DNA from: Scytalidium lignicola
Lineage: Eukaryota; Ascomycota; Leotiomycetes
DNA: 64,000 bases
Assembly (NCBI GenBank): GCA_002812745.2
Contig: NCSJ02000222.1
Location: 1 to 64,000, forward strand
Reading direction: 5' to 3'
Part shown: piece by piece, positions 47,369 through 58,715 of the stretch
Layout: each line of letters opens with the position of its first letter
Position numbering within the stretch: position 1 is the stretch's first letter
The notes under the pieces: model-generated
The model's input: the letters and a program-made list of their open reading frames with translations, nothing else
Database searches by the model: none
Told to the model about the DNA's origin: nothing
Made by a program: the position numbers and the translations under genes

Positions 47369-48463
47369 ATGCGTTTCTTAAGCTCGCTGATACCGTCGCT
47401 ATTGCTGCTTGGTGCTGGAGTAGCTCAGGCAGCTTCTGCTTGGACATTTGACGAGGCCACGATTTCCGTTCAGTCCAAGGGAGCTGGAAATGGCTTCAAG
47501 GACAAGTATGTCTAGGACCCCCACATCTCGGCGTGCATTTGGCGATTGCGATTGCGATCGCACCCCAAACTACTTGTTGTACGATGCTGATATCAATTGG
47601 ATAGGCTTTCTACTAAACCCCCTCTTGCGAAGTCGGTTTCTCTTGGTACGGCGGATACGCTTAAGATACTCTTGACCGCGAAGGATGGAAGCAAGGCGGC
47701 ACGACCACACCAAGCATTCCTTATGCTTAAGGATCAAGGAAGTGGGCTAGAGACTACATTCCCATTTTCTATGAAGGAGTCAGGAAAGGGAAAGGTTGAA
47801 GTTGTAGGCGCACCTGTGAGCTCTCTGTTGGTGATTGTATAACTGACTATTGGGGAAAAGGCACAGAAGGATCTCCCAATCCAGTTTGCAGCCGCGTCGA
47901 AACCACTTAAGGCCACCCTCATTCTTGCATCATTTGGCTCTTCGACTCCATTTGGAAGTCATGTGTTCGATCTCGATGTGAAGACCGATCCAGCCCTCGG
48001 GTCTAAGTCATCGGAGAAGCCGCTGAGATACGGAAAACTGGCGGAGATCCACCACATCTTCCGAGCAGACCCAACGAGCCCACCAAAGATTATCTCGATA
48101 TTCTTTGCCCTTGCTGTGCTTGGCACCCTGCCTATACTTCTTGGAGGCGTACGTATTCCGATCATAGAGATATATATATGGGTTCTCTAGAGACATGTCT
48201 ATGTTGCTAACATATGAATTTAGTGGGCATACCTCGGAGCCAATCTGTCTCATGCCACGAAGGCCATGAGCACTGCACCGATCTCACACAGCCTGTTCTT
48301 CGGTTCCATTGTGTCGATGGAGTTCGTCTTCTTCCTCTACTACTCGACCTGGAACCTCTTCCAGACATTACCTGTAGCGGGAGTGATTGGATTGGTGGCA
48401 TATGTATCTGGAAGCAAGGCTCTGTCGGAGGTTCGAGGCCGTCGCTTGGCTGGTGAGCGATAA
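47369..48463 (+). CDS. swp1: Oligosaccharyltransferase subunit Swp1 / ribophorin II
   Basis: ER-membrane subunit of the oligosaccharyltransferase complex for N-glycosylation. Exons 47369-47505, 47605-47803, 47861-48148 and 48224-48463 give 287 aa (yeast Swp1 is 286). A signal peptide (about residues 1-22, LLLLGAGVAQAASA) leads into a luminal beta-rich domain with LSTKPPLAKSVSLGTADTLK, RPHQAFLMLKD and LRYGKLAEIHHIFRADP. The C-terminal half has three to four membrane segments, including IISIFFALAVLGTLPILLGG, FVFFLYYSTWNLFQTL and AGVIGLVAYVSGSKAL. All intron phases close, and unspliced reading hits stops inside each intron. It opens a run of conserved housekeeping genes. Confidence 0.94.
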
Positions 48464-49379
48464 ATGGTAAAATTTATTTGTCATCCTGGGGCCAGGAGGG
48501 GACTCTTGAGGAGTCTGTGTATGAGAGGTACCTGGGATACTTTGGTGCATTACGGTCTACAAAAGTTGCNAAAAAAATCATGTGAATGGGATGAAACAGC
48601 TTAGAAATCTGTATAGAAGTACTTGTTGAATCATGTGATAATTAAAATCCCTTGGTTCTTTTGTTGTTTCTCCTGCTTAGTAGTGCCTTGTGCTTGGGGC
48701 AACGATAAAAAAAGGAGAGCTGATGCCGGGTCGCAGTCCGATTTGTCGAGCGGGAAGAGGGAGGGACGCCGGGTGAAGTCCCGCCCGCTGGCCCTTTACT
48801 GGATTATCGTTATCTCCCGCGAGCTGCCCAATAGTCAAGACCCGTGCTCGCAAACATCATCTCAAAATCCCCGACTGTCTATCAAGGCAAAAGGAAAGAA
48901 AAACCCGCGTGTTGTCCTTGGCCGCTTGGCTCAAACCGCACTCCGTTATCTCTCTCTATCGTCGCTTATGCAGCGTGGGAACTCTCGAGACTGCAGGGGC
49001 AGCTTGCATCATTTATCTATCAAATGTGTTGTGTGGCTGCCCCCCCGTCTGCCGTATTGCTTTGCTTCCTAACCCATGGAGGATCCAGAGGGGGACCAGC
49101 GGATAAATAAGAGAGAGAGAGATAAACCTTTTTCCAGCAGAAAAAAAGCCCACCCCCGTGATAAAAATTCCCCATACCTTCATCCCCCCCTTTTCTACTC
49201 CATATTCCCTATCCTCTCGAGCAGCAAAGCAGCAGCAAGATGCTGCGCGATTCGCCGCAGCTCTCGAATGAGCCCTAGGATACCCGCAGTGCTTGTAGAT
49301 TTTCCGAACCCCTCCCTCCGATACTGTTCTGTCCCCTCGCGCTCCTAATATCAATCATGGTCGGCGCGCCGGCACTCGC
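48464..49379. other. Spacer and leader of the Clr5/TPR gene
   Basis: No protein gene. C-rich tracts, a G-rich stretch near 48720-48790 and short repeats of GAGA occur before the start. It ends with a short upstream ORF that overlaps the main start (listed separately). N at 48570 adjoins an A run. Confidence 0.5.
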
Positions 49380-49383
49380 ATGA
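49357..49383 (+). promoter_or_regulatory. Upstream ORF overlapping the Clr5/TPR start
   Basis: ATG 49357 opens eight codons (MVGAPALA) ending in TGA 49381-49383. That stop overlaps the tandem start ATGATG at 49380-49385. Such a stop-start overlap can support reinitiation and translational control, if the transcript begins upstream of 49357. Confidence 0.5.
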
Positions 49384-51885
49384 TGGCTGATACACCAATA
49401 CCATTGGTACAACCTTCAGCCTCACAGGAACAGCAACAGCAGCAACAGCAGCAACAACAACAACAACAGAAGCAGCAGAAGCAGCTCCTATCCACCACGC
49501 CTGCGATAACACCGCGCGAGCCGGGAAAGCCACGGATTTATTCGGAGGAGGATTGGGAGGCACAACATTCGGCAATTAAGCAGCTATATGACGTTGAGAA
49601 CAAGCCGCTCAAGGAGGTGGTTGACATCCTAGGCCGCACCAGGGGATTTTTCGCTACGTATGATGGTCCCGAGATTTCCTTTTTTGAATTCCCGCATCGA
49701 ATTTGTTATCTTTATTTTATCTCTTTCATTCTTTCATGAGAATTCTCTTTTGTGTTGTTATTCTTTTCTTTTATTGAATAGCCTGGCTGAGTTGAGATGT
49801 GTGGATGTCCTGACCAGTGTTTAACAGTGAGAGGCAGTATAAACGCCGGATAGGAAAATGGGGCCTCGATAAGAATGTCAAGAAGTCGGAGATGCAGGCA
49901 ATTGTGCGAAAGCAGCAAACGAGGATAGGCGACGATAAAGAAAGCGCTTTTCGAGTCCGAGGCCGCGAGGTCGAGCCGCTGAAGATCCAAAGGTGGTTGA
50001 AACAGCATGGGAATGGAGATGTACTCAGTCACTCACCCTCGAGTTCAAGACCAGGTACGTTTTTATTCTCCAGAGCTTCCTTTTTATTCCCTCTGCTTAG
50101 ACATCGGGATGTTGATGGATTTTTTTGTGAAAAGCAACGCCTTCGGATATCTCATGTTATACGCCCAAGCCAATGGGACCAGAGACACCCCTCTCGAGCT
50201 TGAATGGTAATGTGGAAGACGACCAGTTTACTCTGAACCAGCAAAGCCCTTCTATTTCTAGCCATGACCGAAGTGTGTCTGCGTCATATGCAACTTCGCC
50301 CTTTCAGAATTCTCCAACTCGTCATGATAACATCAACTCACTGCCTGGTGATATGAAAGCCCCCTTACTGTCTCCCGTGCACCTTTTGCCTAGGCATAAT
50401 GACCAACCATCCGTCAATGGAAATTTCAGCCCTCCCCAAATGAAGATGGAACCTGACACTCATCCTTCGCGACTATCATGGCCAGCTTCAATCCAGTCAG
50501 AATTGACTTCACCCAACGAGATTGACAAGATCATATGGCAAGACCAGTTAGAGACGTCGAAACTATCGCCTCCAAATAGCCATCTACAGATGCATCAGCC
50601 CCCTTCTTCTTTAGCCCAGACCGGACCCAGAGATATACTCGGTGGAACGCCAACAAAAATGGCACCTCCTCGCCAATCTAGGTACAAAGAGAAGGAGGAG
50701 CTCGAATACCGGCGGAGGCTCCCAGAACTAGAGCGTATCTACGGAATTGATCATCCCGCTGCCATAGATACCCTCAGTCGCCTAGCGACAGTTGTTGCGC
50801 AACAAGGGAGATATGAAGAGGCTCTTCCCCTTCTTCGTCAGGTAGCACGCACTTGCCAAAGAGTATACGGACGGAGTGATAGGCGAACGTTCGAGGCACT
50901 TACCGATTTGGTGACCCTATTTAAAGTCCAAGGCAAACTTTCCACGGCAGAAGCCCTCGGTCGTTCCGTTTTCGCTGAGGCTTCTGTGCACCTTGGACCT
51001 GAGGACTCGATTACCATGCTGCTCGCCACTAATATCGCGAGCATATTGACGGATACGTGTAGATTCGACGAGGCTGAGGATATGCAATGGGATCTAATGC
51101 ACCGACAAATCCTTTCGCTCGGACTCGAGCATCGGACGACCGTGATCACAATGAGGACGTTAGCAGCAACATTGATGAAACTAGGGAAAACAGAAGAGTG
51201 CACAAAGCTATGTTTGATCTTGTCTCCAGTTGTCGAAAAAGGCACAACTCTTGATCAGTGCGAGGTATTGAATACCAAGGACCAACTGGCTTGCGTCTTT
51301 GGACACATACGGAGGTATCAAGAGGCTGAAGTCCTGCAACGCGAGGTCCTCAAGCAGCGAAAACTTCTGCAAGGCGTGGAGCATCCTGCGACCCTCTGCA
51401 CGCTCGCCAACCTAGCAGAAACCTTGCGTCAACAGAACAGACTAGATGAGAGCAGAGTAACCCGTCAAGAAGTGCTTGAGGGACAAATAGAAATCTTGGG
51501 ACCAGATCATCCAGAAACTCTCATGAGTTTAGCCAGTTTGGCTAGAACCCTCTTGGATATGGGAAACTGTGACGAAGCGAAAGATTTAGCAATCAAAGCT
51601 TTGAAGGGCCAAGAAGCGATACTGGGTCCAGAGCATTATCATAGTATGATGTCTTGTTCCCTGCTTGCTAAGTGCCTTGATCTCCAGAATAGCTTTGTTG
51701 AGGCATTCCCACTGTACCAACGAGTGCTGGGTGGGCTATCTAAAATGAAAGGAGAGAAGTCTGCAGAGGTCCAGGAGATATCCGCATGGTACTTGTCAAT
51801 GTTGGGGAAGATGAATCAGGATGGAATGAGGAGGATGGAGATGACGATGAGCAGGGCTCAAATAGGAGATACCAAGAGACTTTGA
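49380..51885 (+). CDS. Clr5-domain, TPR-repeat protein
   Basis: Exons 49380-49657, 49828-50054 and 50135-51885 encode 751 aa. A Gln-rich run (about residues 17-40, partly encoded by CAA/CAG repeats) precedes a fungal Clr5 domain: RIYSEEDWEAQHSAIKQLYD, KPLKEVVDILG, then after intron 1 ERQYKRRIGKWGLDKN. A Ser/Pro-rich linker follows. From about residue 345 there are kinesin-light-chain-like TPRs: YGIDHPAAIDTLSRLATVVA, QGRYEEALPLLRQVARTC, GVEHPATLCTLANLAETLRQ and LGPDHPETLMSLASLARTLL. Clr5 domains are named from a S. pombe silencing factor and occur with TPR or ankyrin repeats in many ascomycete proteins, so a nuclear or signalling role is a guess. A second in-frame ATG follows the first directly. 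Confidence 0.88.
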
Positions 51886-52270
51886 AATCAGTGGAGCACA
51901 AGACGAAAAGAGTTTGCACCAAATGAGTAGAGTTTTTCACTGAAGAACCTAGACAAACCTAACGACATGGGCGTATTAATTATTGTGTTGAGCGGCGGAT
52001 TTAGCAAATCTAGATCGTCAACTAATTGACGGGTTTGGATGGTTGGCTGAGGCGTAAGACTAGATCATTTACCGGAGGAATGGTAATCTGGTAATGTTAT
52101 ACCCAAGTTAGACATGGACGATATCTTCATATAGACTTTGGAGATGATTCTTTCTTAAAAGGAGTGTAGTTTTCTTCAACTCGTAGCTTCTATCCGTAGT
52201 CAAGCAAANTTTTTTTAAGACTACTAGGTGTTTTCATGAATATAATAATGATATTCTCATTTCAGCCATT
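51886..52270. other. Convergent 3' intergenic region
   Basis: Shared 3' region of the Clr5/TPR gene and the convergent nudC. AT-rich; N 52209 adjoins a T run. No gene seen. Confidence 0.6.
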
Positions 52271-53285
52271 TTAACTTATTTTCGCATTAGAAAAGTCAAG
52301 TTCCGGATGACCTAAATAAAATGTGTTTCAATATCAGCGCTGGTCAGGTGATGAAGAATAACCTGAACGATAATAAAATGTGTCGTATGATTTGAAACAA
52401 AGGACAGGAAAACCCTGAGCATTTATAGAAATACGAAAGAACAAAAGATGAAATTGGAAAATACATACTGTCCTTGAACTTAGCTAATATGTCCAGCTTC
52501 TTCTGCTCATCGCTAGTCGGTTTTCCCATCTCCTTCTGTCTTTGATCATACATCATCTTCTCAACCATACTCCTCGTCTCGCCGTCTAGGTCACTCAGTT
52601 TGCTGTTCTCTGGCGAGATCTTCGTGACATCGATCTTGGGCGCGGTCGTAATGACGTGAGGCCACCACTCCATCTTGTTGATTTTGTCAAGATGGATCTC
52701 AACGACTTTAGTGCCAGACGGTGAGCTTGTTAAGGTCCATGATGATTCATCAACGTGGATAGTGTGCGGGAGATCGCCCTTTTTTTGGTTTGAGAAAGTC
52801 AGAATTTTTACCTTTTTAAAAAGGAAAGAATAAAAAAATAAAACCAAGGGAGGAAAAATAAAATGGATATATATTTTGCTATACATTTATGATGGGATCT
52901 TGTCCTTTAATGCCAACCACGAGTTTATTTTTCTTGATGTCGACGTTTAAGTCTCGCCCTTTCAGGTTTCCTGGTACTTCGAGGGTAATATCGAGGTCAC
53001 CAATAGTTTGAGTCCATTTATATGGAAGTGCGGCTTGCTCTGCTGCTTCCTTTGCACGAGCTGCGGCTTCTTCTTCTGGTGTCAACTCTGTTTTTTCCCC
53101 TGAGAGTTAGTCTCGAAAGCTGTTTTTAGTGAAAATCATTATTTCCATAGAATTCTAAGAAAGCGGCACCAAATGACGACATTTCCCATATGTTTTTAGA
53201 CAAGGATGCCTTTAAAAGCAAAAGCTGATAATTTTAAAGACTTCGATTATATGAGATATTTAGTTAACTTACCTTTATCTGCCAT
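52271..53285 (-). CDS. nudC: Nuclear movement protein NudC
   Basis: Cytosolic p23-like (CS domain) co-chaperone needed for dynein/LIS1-dependent nuclear migration. Minus-strand exons 53285-53273, 53087-52885, 52778-52469 and 52311-52271 give 188 aa (A. nidulans NudC is 198). The first exon is 13 nt (MADK plus one base) and the last is 41 nt; both are needed for the conserved ends [18 protein letters not shown] and [15 protein letters not shown]. The CS core includes [56 protein letters not shown] and [18 protein letters not shown]. It is divergent from tfb3 with 216 bp between start codons. Confidence 0.94.
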
Positions 53286-53501
53286 TTTCACAAAAATCTC
53301 AACTTGGGAGGGAAAAATAATAGGAATGAAAGGAAGAGTCGTGTGAAGGTTCGACGAGGCTCTGGAAGCTGGGTCCACTAGCGCGATCGATTACCTAAAA
53401 CAACAGCCTTGTTTGCCATCCACAACACTTTATTATCGCTGTGCGCCCGCCACCCAGAAATCCAAGCTTCAGCCTTCTTGCCTGGACAACCCGGACCCAA
53501 G
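53286..53501. promoter_or_regulatory. Divergent promoter, nudC / tfb3
   Basis: The 216 bp between the two start codons must hold both promoters and 5' leaders. No TATA box is evident. Confidence 0.55.
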
Positions 53502-54617
53502 ATGCGCGACTCAGGCAGGGCGGGGACCAATATCTCCAGCATATCCAGCAATGGAATCAATCCGTCCGAAGATATATGTCCCGTGTGTAAATCGAATCGG
53601 TATCTGAATCCGTCGCTGCAGTTCCTTATCAATCCAGAATGCTACCACAAGATGTGTTCGACGTGCGTGGATCGCATCTTCAGTTCTGGTCCTGCATCGT
53701 GTCCTGTACCTTATTGTGGAAAGACGCTGCGGAAGAAAGGATTTCATAAAGCTTTCTTTGCAGATTTACATGTGGAGAGGGAGGTAGACATTCGGAAGAG
53801 GGTAGGAGAGGTATTCAATAGGAGACAGGATGACTTTGAGACACTGCTGGATTGGAATAACTACCTAGAAGAGGTGGAGAGTCTCATATTTGATCTCGTG
53901 GAAGGAACTAGAGAGGAGAAGTCTCGGGCTGAGGACAAGCTGCGACAATATCGGGATGGGAATAAAGGCGAAATTGAAGAGAATAAGAGACTTGGACAAG
54001 AAGAAGCAGAGCTGATACGGAGGAGGGAGAAGGCCGAGCAAGATGCTACGAGACAGAGAAGATTAAAAGCTCTTAGGGATGAAGAAGAAGAGAAGATGGA
54101 CGTCGAGAGGACTCGAAGAGAGGCCTTGGACCAGCTAGCTACTTCGAATGAGGACGCTAATAAGATTTCACAACAAATGCAAAGAGTCATTTTGAAAAGA
54201 ACATCTGGAAGACGAAACCTTACGGATACCAAACCAACAGAGAGTACGAATGCACCTTCACTCACAATCAGAGGGCTCAAGAAGAAGGTTGCCCCTATTC
54301 CTGAGAAGCCGTATGACCCTTTCGGTGGTCTGAGTCTCACTCCTACACGATATACGTTGCAGGAAGATTATAATAATGAGTGGTTGGAAACGGCGAAGGG
54401 GGATATTCGTCATATGGCTGGTGGATACAGCCTTCAGGAGTATTACGCACGCACAATGTTTGAGGCATTTTCTGGACTTGGTGTATTCGTTGAGGACGAA
54501 ACAGCCGATAGACCACAGCCTATAATGCTTCCCGGAGCGGGCATAGCACCGGCTCTTGAGGCTGCTGCGAAGAAAGTCAAGCTTGAACAGAAAGCTGATT
54601 CCGATGATGTGTTTTAG
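53502..54617 (+). CDS. tfb3: TFIIH/CAK subunit Tfb3 (MAT1)
   Basis: RING-finger assembly factor of the CDK-activating kinase within TFIIH, acting in transcription initiation and nucleotide-excision repair. Intronless, 371 aa. The C3HC4 RING uses Cys26, Cys29, Cys47, His49, Cys52, Cys55, Cys67 and Cys72 (EDICPVCKSNRY, NPECYHKMCSTCVDRIF, SCPVPYCG). It is followed by TLRKKGFHKAFFADLHVERE and a long charged coiled coil (about residues 110-235, with NRRQDDFETLLDWNNYLEEV). The C-terminal part has KPYDPFGGL and GGYSLQEYYARTMFEAFSGL. ATG 53502 is the first in-frame methionine, 26 residues before the first RING Cys. Confidence 0.95.
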   Translation: MRDSGRAGTNISSISSNGINPSEDICPVCKSNRYLNPSLQFLINPECYHKMCSTCVDRIFSSGPASCPVPYCGKTLRKKGFHKAFFADLHVEREVDIRKRVGEVFNRRQDDFETLLDWNNYLEEVESLIFDLVEGTREEKSRAEDKLRQYRDGNKGEIEENKRLGQEEAELIRRREKAEQDATRQRRLKALRDEEEEKMDVERTRREALDQLATSNEDANKISQQMQRVILKRTSGRRNLTDTKPTESTNAPSLTIRGLKKKVAPIPEKPYDPFGGLSLTPTRYTLQEDYNNEWLETAKGDIRHMAGGYSLQEYYARTMFEAFSGLGVFVEDETADRPQPIMLPGAGIAPALEAAAKKVKLEQKADSDDVF

Positions 54618-55006
54618 TCTGGAAATTCAGGGGCATAGCATCTATCAATGTCTTCTCGAATCTCATCTTTTAATGATATTGAATAGGGAATGGGAGTTGG
54701 GCGTTAGTGAAGCAGTGGGACGAAGGCGTTGTATACGGTTTTATCGAGAATTTCTAACCCAAAAATGATCTAGATGCAGGAAAGGCATAAATCTTAACTG
54801 TTTTTATTAGATGTATTATTAAAAGACCAAACATCCTTCATCTAGGTAGAAAGGCGATGTAATAAATTATTACACTTTTTAAAGCCTTTCTTGGAATGTC
54901 ATAGCCAATAAATCTCGTAACGCCATGCTGAAAAGGTCAAGAAGCACTAAATATTCAGACCACTGCTACTACTACTCTTTTTACTTGCTTATATTTCTTA
55001 TTTTTT
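54618..55006. other. Convergent 3' intergenic region
   Basis: Shared 3' region of tfb3 and the convergent clathrin adaptor gene. AT-rich, no gene seen. Confidence 0.6.
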
Positions 55007-57180
55007 TCACTGCTGCCAAGGTTGCTGGGGTGCAGGTCTCGGGAATATTGGGGCCGTTTCGATTTGGTCTAAACCGCCTCCAATGAGTTGTTGGTTGTTC
55101 TGCCACCCAAGTCCGGTGGCTGTATTAACAAACTGACTTTGGCGGAATGGATTAGTGTTTGCAGTAGGTTGAGGTACCAGACCAGTGGGTTGTGGCTGTT
55201 GTGGTTGTGGTGAGGACGCGTTTTTGGCAAACGGATTCGTACCAGTAGGTAGAGCCCGCACGGGAGTCGTATTTTGTTGTTGTGATTGAAACTGCTGCTC
55301 TGAGACTGTAGGCATTTGAGAGAACGGCTGTGGAGGTGATAAGGTGGAGGTATGCTTCGCAAATGGATTTGTCGATTGACGGGTGAGTGAGGTGGTAGGA
55401 GCAGTTGCTGTGAATGGAGATCCGCTGATTCCAGTGGTGTTTGCCATCATCATAGATGCACGGAATGGATTCGTCGTTTGAGGAGAACCAGTTGCCTGAG
55501 TGACAGGAGGTTGCAAGCTTGGCTGCGAGAAAGAGACAGTTGTATCTTGAGGAATTGATGAAAGACCCCCTGACTGAAAGCTTGGTTGCGGCGCAAACCC
55601 ACCAAATCCAGCGCTAGTAAAATTGGTCTGTAATTGAGGAGGTTGCTGGCTGTTAAACCCACTATTGAAGGGTTGTTGCAGTTGTGGAGGCTGCTGTTGC
55701 TGCTGTTGCTGCTGGTATTGATTCGGATCCTGGAAACCTGTTTGTACGGGAACGAATCCATTTTGTGGATATTGCACAGTTTGCTGAACCGGGAAAGGGT
55801 TTGAGCCGTTGAACTGAGGAGCTGGGTTTTGCTGAAAACTAGGCTGGGTCGCCATAGGTTGCTGGTTTTGTTCAATAGAGTCGAAGAAGTCAATCAGGTC
55901 TGGGTCTGGCCCCTTTGCTGGCGGCGCTGGCTTGGATGATGCTGGTTGAGATTTGCTAGTTTCTGGGACGTTGCTCTTCGAGTTCTTGAACTCCGGTTCA
56001 CTTTTAGAGCTGGAAGGGAACTGTTTCCCTCCATTTTTACCCTTCTTTGCTTCCTGCTCCGCGAGATACTGTCTCCTGTTCACCTCAAAATCGGGGTCCA
56101 TTAGATAATCTTCCAACTGCTTTCCCAGATTTACCGGTGCATGTTTCAGTTTTGGGACCTCAACTCGAGTCTGATGTTCATATTGCCTAGCGGTCCCAAG
56201 GTAGCCAACCACGAAATCTGTCTGCTTCGTAAAGTTTCTGTATATCTCCATGGCCCGTTCAGCGTCTGGTCTTGACATTTCGAAAAAATGACCTGCTAAA
56301 TTAGCGACATGAAAGGGAGCATCTGAGAAATGCGCTTACTTAGAATGTTTATCAATCCCTGATTGACTACATGGAACAATGCTAGCAGATCGAGTACCAG
56401 CATTCGGAAGACCGTGACGGTAATTTCATTGTCTGGTTCGTTATCCAAAACCTATATCATATGAGTTCCGCCACATCATTGTTCTTCGATGTCAACTTAC
56501 ATCGCACTTTAGGAGGGCTGTAATTTGGTGTTGGACAGTCTCGGTTTCTCGGAGAAGACCTTTGTCCACTGATAACTTCTCCAATCGATGTTCAGCACCA
56601 CGGACCCAGTCGAATCTAGTCTCCCTATATGCTCTCGCTCTTTCCGTTAAATAATTCGAGTAATGGCGTATATTTCGACCCTGAGTTTGGACTTTACATC
56701 TATTAGCATCTCTGCATAACCTTGCTGTTGCTAAGTTCACTACAAGCAGCAGAATTCGTAGCTTGCGAGTACCCACCATCGGCAAAGCTGCTTATAGCAA
56801 GCATATTCTTATGCTTTGATAGATACGCCAGTGTAACATCTTGTGATCCTTCTCTGATCATTAAATGTACAGTAATCAAGCTCTTGAGGACGACGGTCCA
56901 AGTTGAGTCGCGCAGACGATTCTGCAATGCTCGGAAAACCTCGGCCACGCCTGCTTCGCCTGAATGAGTCGCAATTAAAATATGTTCAATGTATCTAGTA
57001 AGAAGAGACTGTTAGAGATAGGAGGACTAGAAGAAAATATGGTGGCGGTAGACGAACTTGGACTTCGGCGGAGCGGCCTACGAAAACATGCGTCAGCAAG
57101 TATAGACAAGACGATCAAGAGTGCATATTTACCTTGATCTTCGTCGCCCCCTTCACAGATTTCTCAAAGGAGCTCGCCAT
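55007..57180 (-). CDS. Clathrin assembly protein AP180/CALM (ANTH domain)
   Basis: Endocytic adaptor that binds PIP2 and clathrin (yeast Yap1801/2 family). Six minus-strand exons, 57180-57133, 57077-57058, 56994-56777, 56691-56501, 56451-56340 and 56292-55007, give 624 aa with closing phases. The ANTH domain (about 1-280) starts with the lipid-binding pattern FEKSVKGATKIK, then PPKSKYIEHILIATHSGEAG, STWTVVLKSLITVHLMIREG, GRNIRHYSNYLTERARAYRE and RAMEIYRNFTKQTDFVVGYL. The C-terminal half is Gln/Pro-rich with five NPF motifs that bind EH-domain proteins (Pan1/Ede1 type). Exon 2 is 20 nt and ends at the uncommon donor GTTCGT. The poly-Gln run is encoded by CAG repeats. Confidence 0.94.
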
Positions 57181-58715
57181 TTCTATTCAGTCCAATGTTC
57201 AATGCTATGCGACGACAGCCGGGAGCCCGAGAAGATGTTCCCTTCTACCCGGCTAAGAATGCCAGCAGTTCCTCTGGTGTTATCTACGAAGAGGTTGCCG
57301 GAAAGCCACGATCTAATGGCTGGACAAATCGATCGTAAGCTGGTGCTCGCGGTTGTTCAGATCTGATCGTGGGTCGTCGTTGTGGCCATTGTTGTCGAAG
57401 TGGCTTGTTTTGGCGGAGTACAACGAAGGCTGGGGTTGAAATGACGATCCCGCTTCAAAAGCCCTTGGAGAGACAGTCAAGCCAACTCAGTAGCCTCATA
57501 AAATATGTGCCGTGGAGCAACTAGCCACACATCACGCTTCGATTTCTCTGGAAAACATGATTTGTATATCAAATACTCCGATTCTCTACCCAGAACGTTT
57601 ATATCCAAAGGAGTGTCCGATGATTACGCGGTTCCAAGACGTTGTCCATCCCACCGTTGCCAGGACCCTTCCAGATCGCTGTCGGCTAGATTGGCGATTT
57701 GAAAAACAGGCAATGATATGCGTCATCCTTACATTTCAAGCATCCTGAGAGCATTTGTACGTACTTTACTGTACAAAGCTGGTAGTAAGTACAGGTAGTT
57801 TATAAATCTTTCATCACAATTTCATTAATTATTCCTAGTGAGCTTAAGCATGTCAGAATCTTAAAACCGCAAGTCAGCTGCTAGTTTGGCTACGCACTCA
57901 GCCAATAGACTATCTGAATTCCATAGACCATCAACCAAGTCTTTAGACTGGCCAACTTGAAGGTTGTGGGACTGTTGTATCTAATTGGATAGATAGAAAT
58001 GGAGTTGCTAAATTTGATATTGAATTATCTGACCCTCTATGTAATATTGCTCGCACTTGCCCTGTTTTTCCTGTAGAGCAGATATGTATGAAGTGCAAAA
58101 GCCATTACTTGATTAATTAGTATGTAGAAATGGAACAACACTTGTTGCACATCGCCAAATTGGGGGAGAATTATTGCCCTGGTGAACAATTTAACAAAGG
58201 AAATGGAGATAAAATAGGATGTATAATCCATGTTCAAAGCCATTCGAGGTGTACTCATGGTCAGATCCTTCATAATGAAGCCTTCCAAGCTTTATGGGTC
58301 AGAGATGCCTTCATCGCGTCCGAAGTTCGTACAAGGTATGGGTTGTGCCGAACGCTTATTTCACTCTTCCCACCTCCTCTTACAGCCAGACCACTTAAGC
58401 CCGGTGAAGGGAGAGTTTGACTGCTCGAGAAGGAGGAATTGCAGTCATATGGAACACACTGGCTTTCATCATCTGAGATAAAACATTAGCAACCGCGGAT
58501 CTAAGAATGGAGTCGTTTGTTAAATGGTAGGAACTCACTTGTTTAAAACTTGGAAGGATGAAGAAAAAAATTCGAGAGTAGCAGAATTCCCGAAGTAATA
58601 TATTTCTACGTGCGGAGTTCGCCGTTGCGCTAACCCGATTAGTACAGCTATCAAGCTTCTTTTCTTATACACACCACCTCGGCGTGGTTGATTGCCTGTA
58701 GAGTTAAACCACACG
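57181..58715. other. Divergent spacer, AP180 / msd1
   Basis: Contains the upstream regions of both flanking genes and a TACTGTACA motif near 57770. Plus-strand frames at 58130-58481 match no family. No gene supported. Confidence 0.5.
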
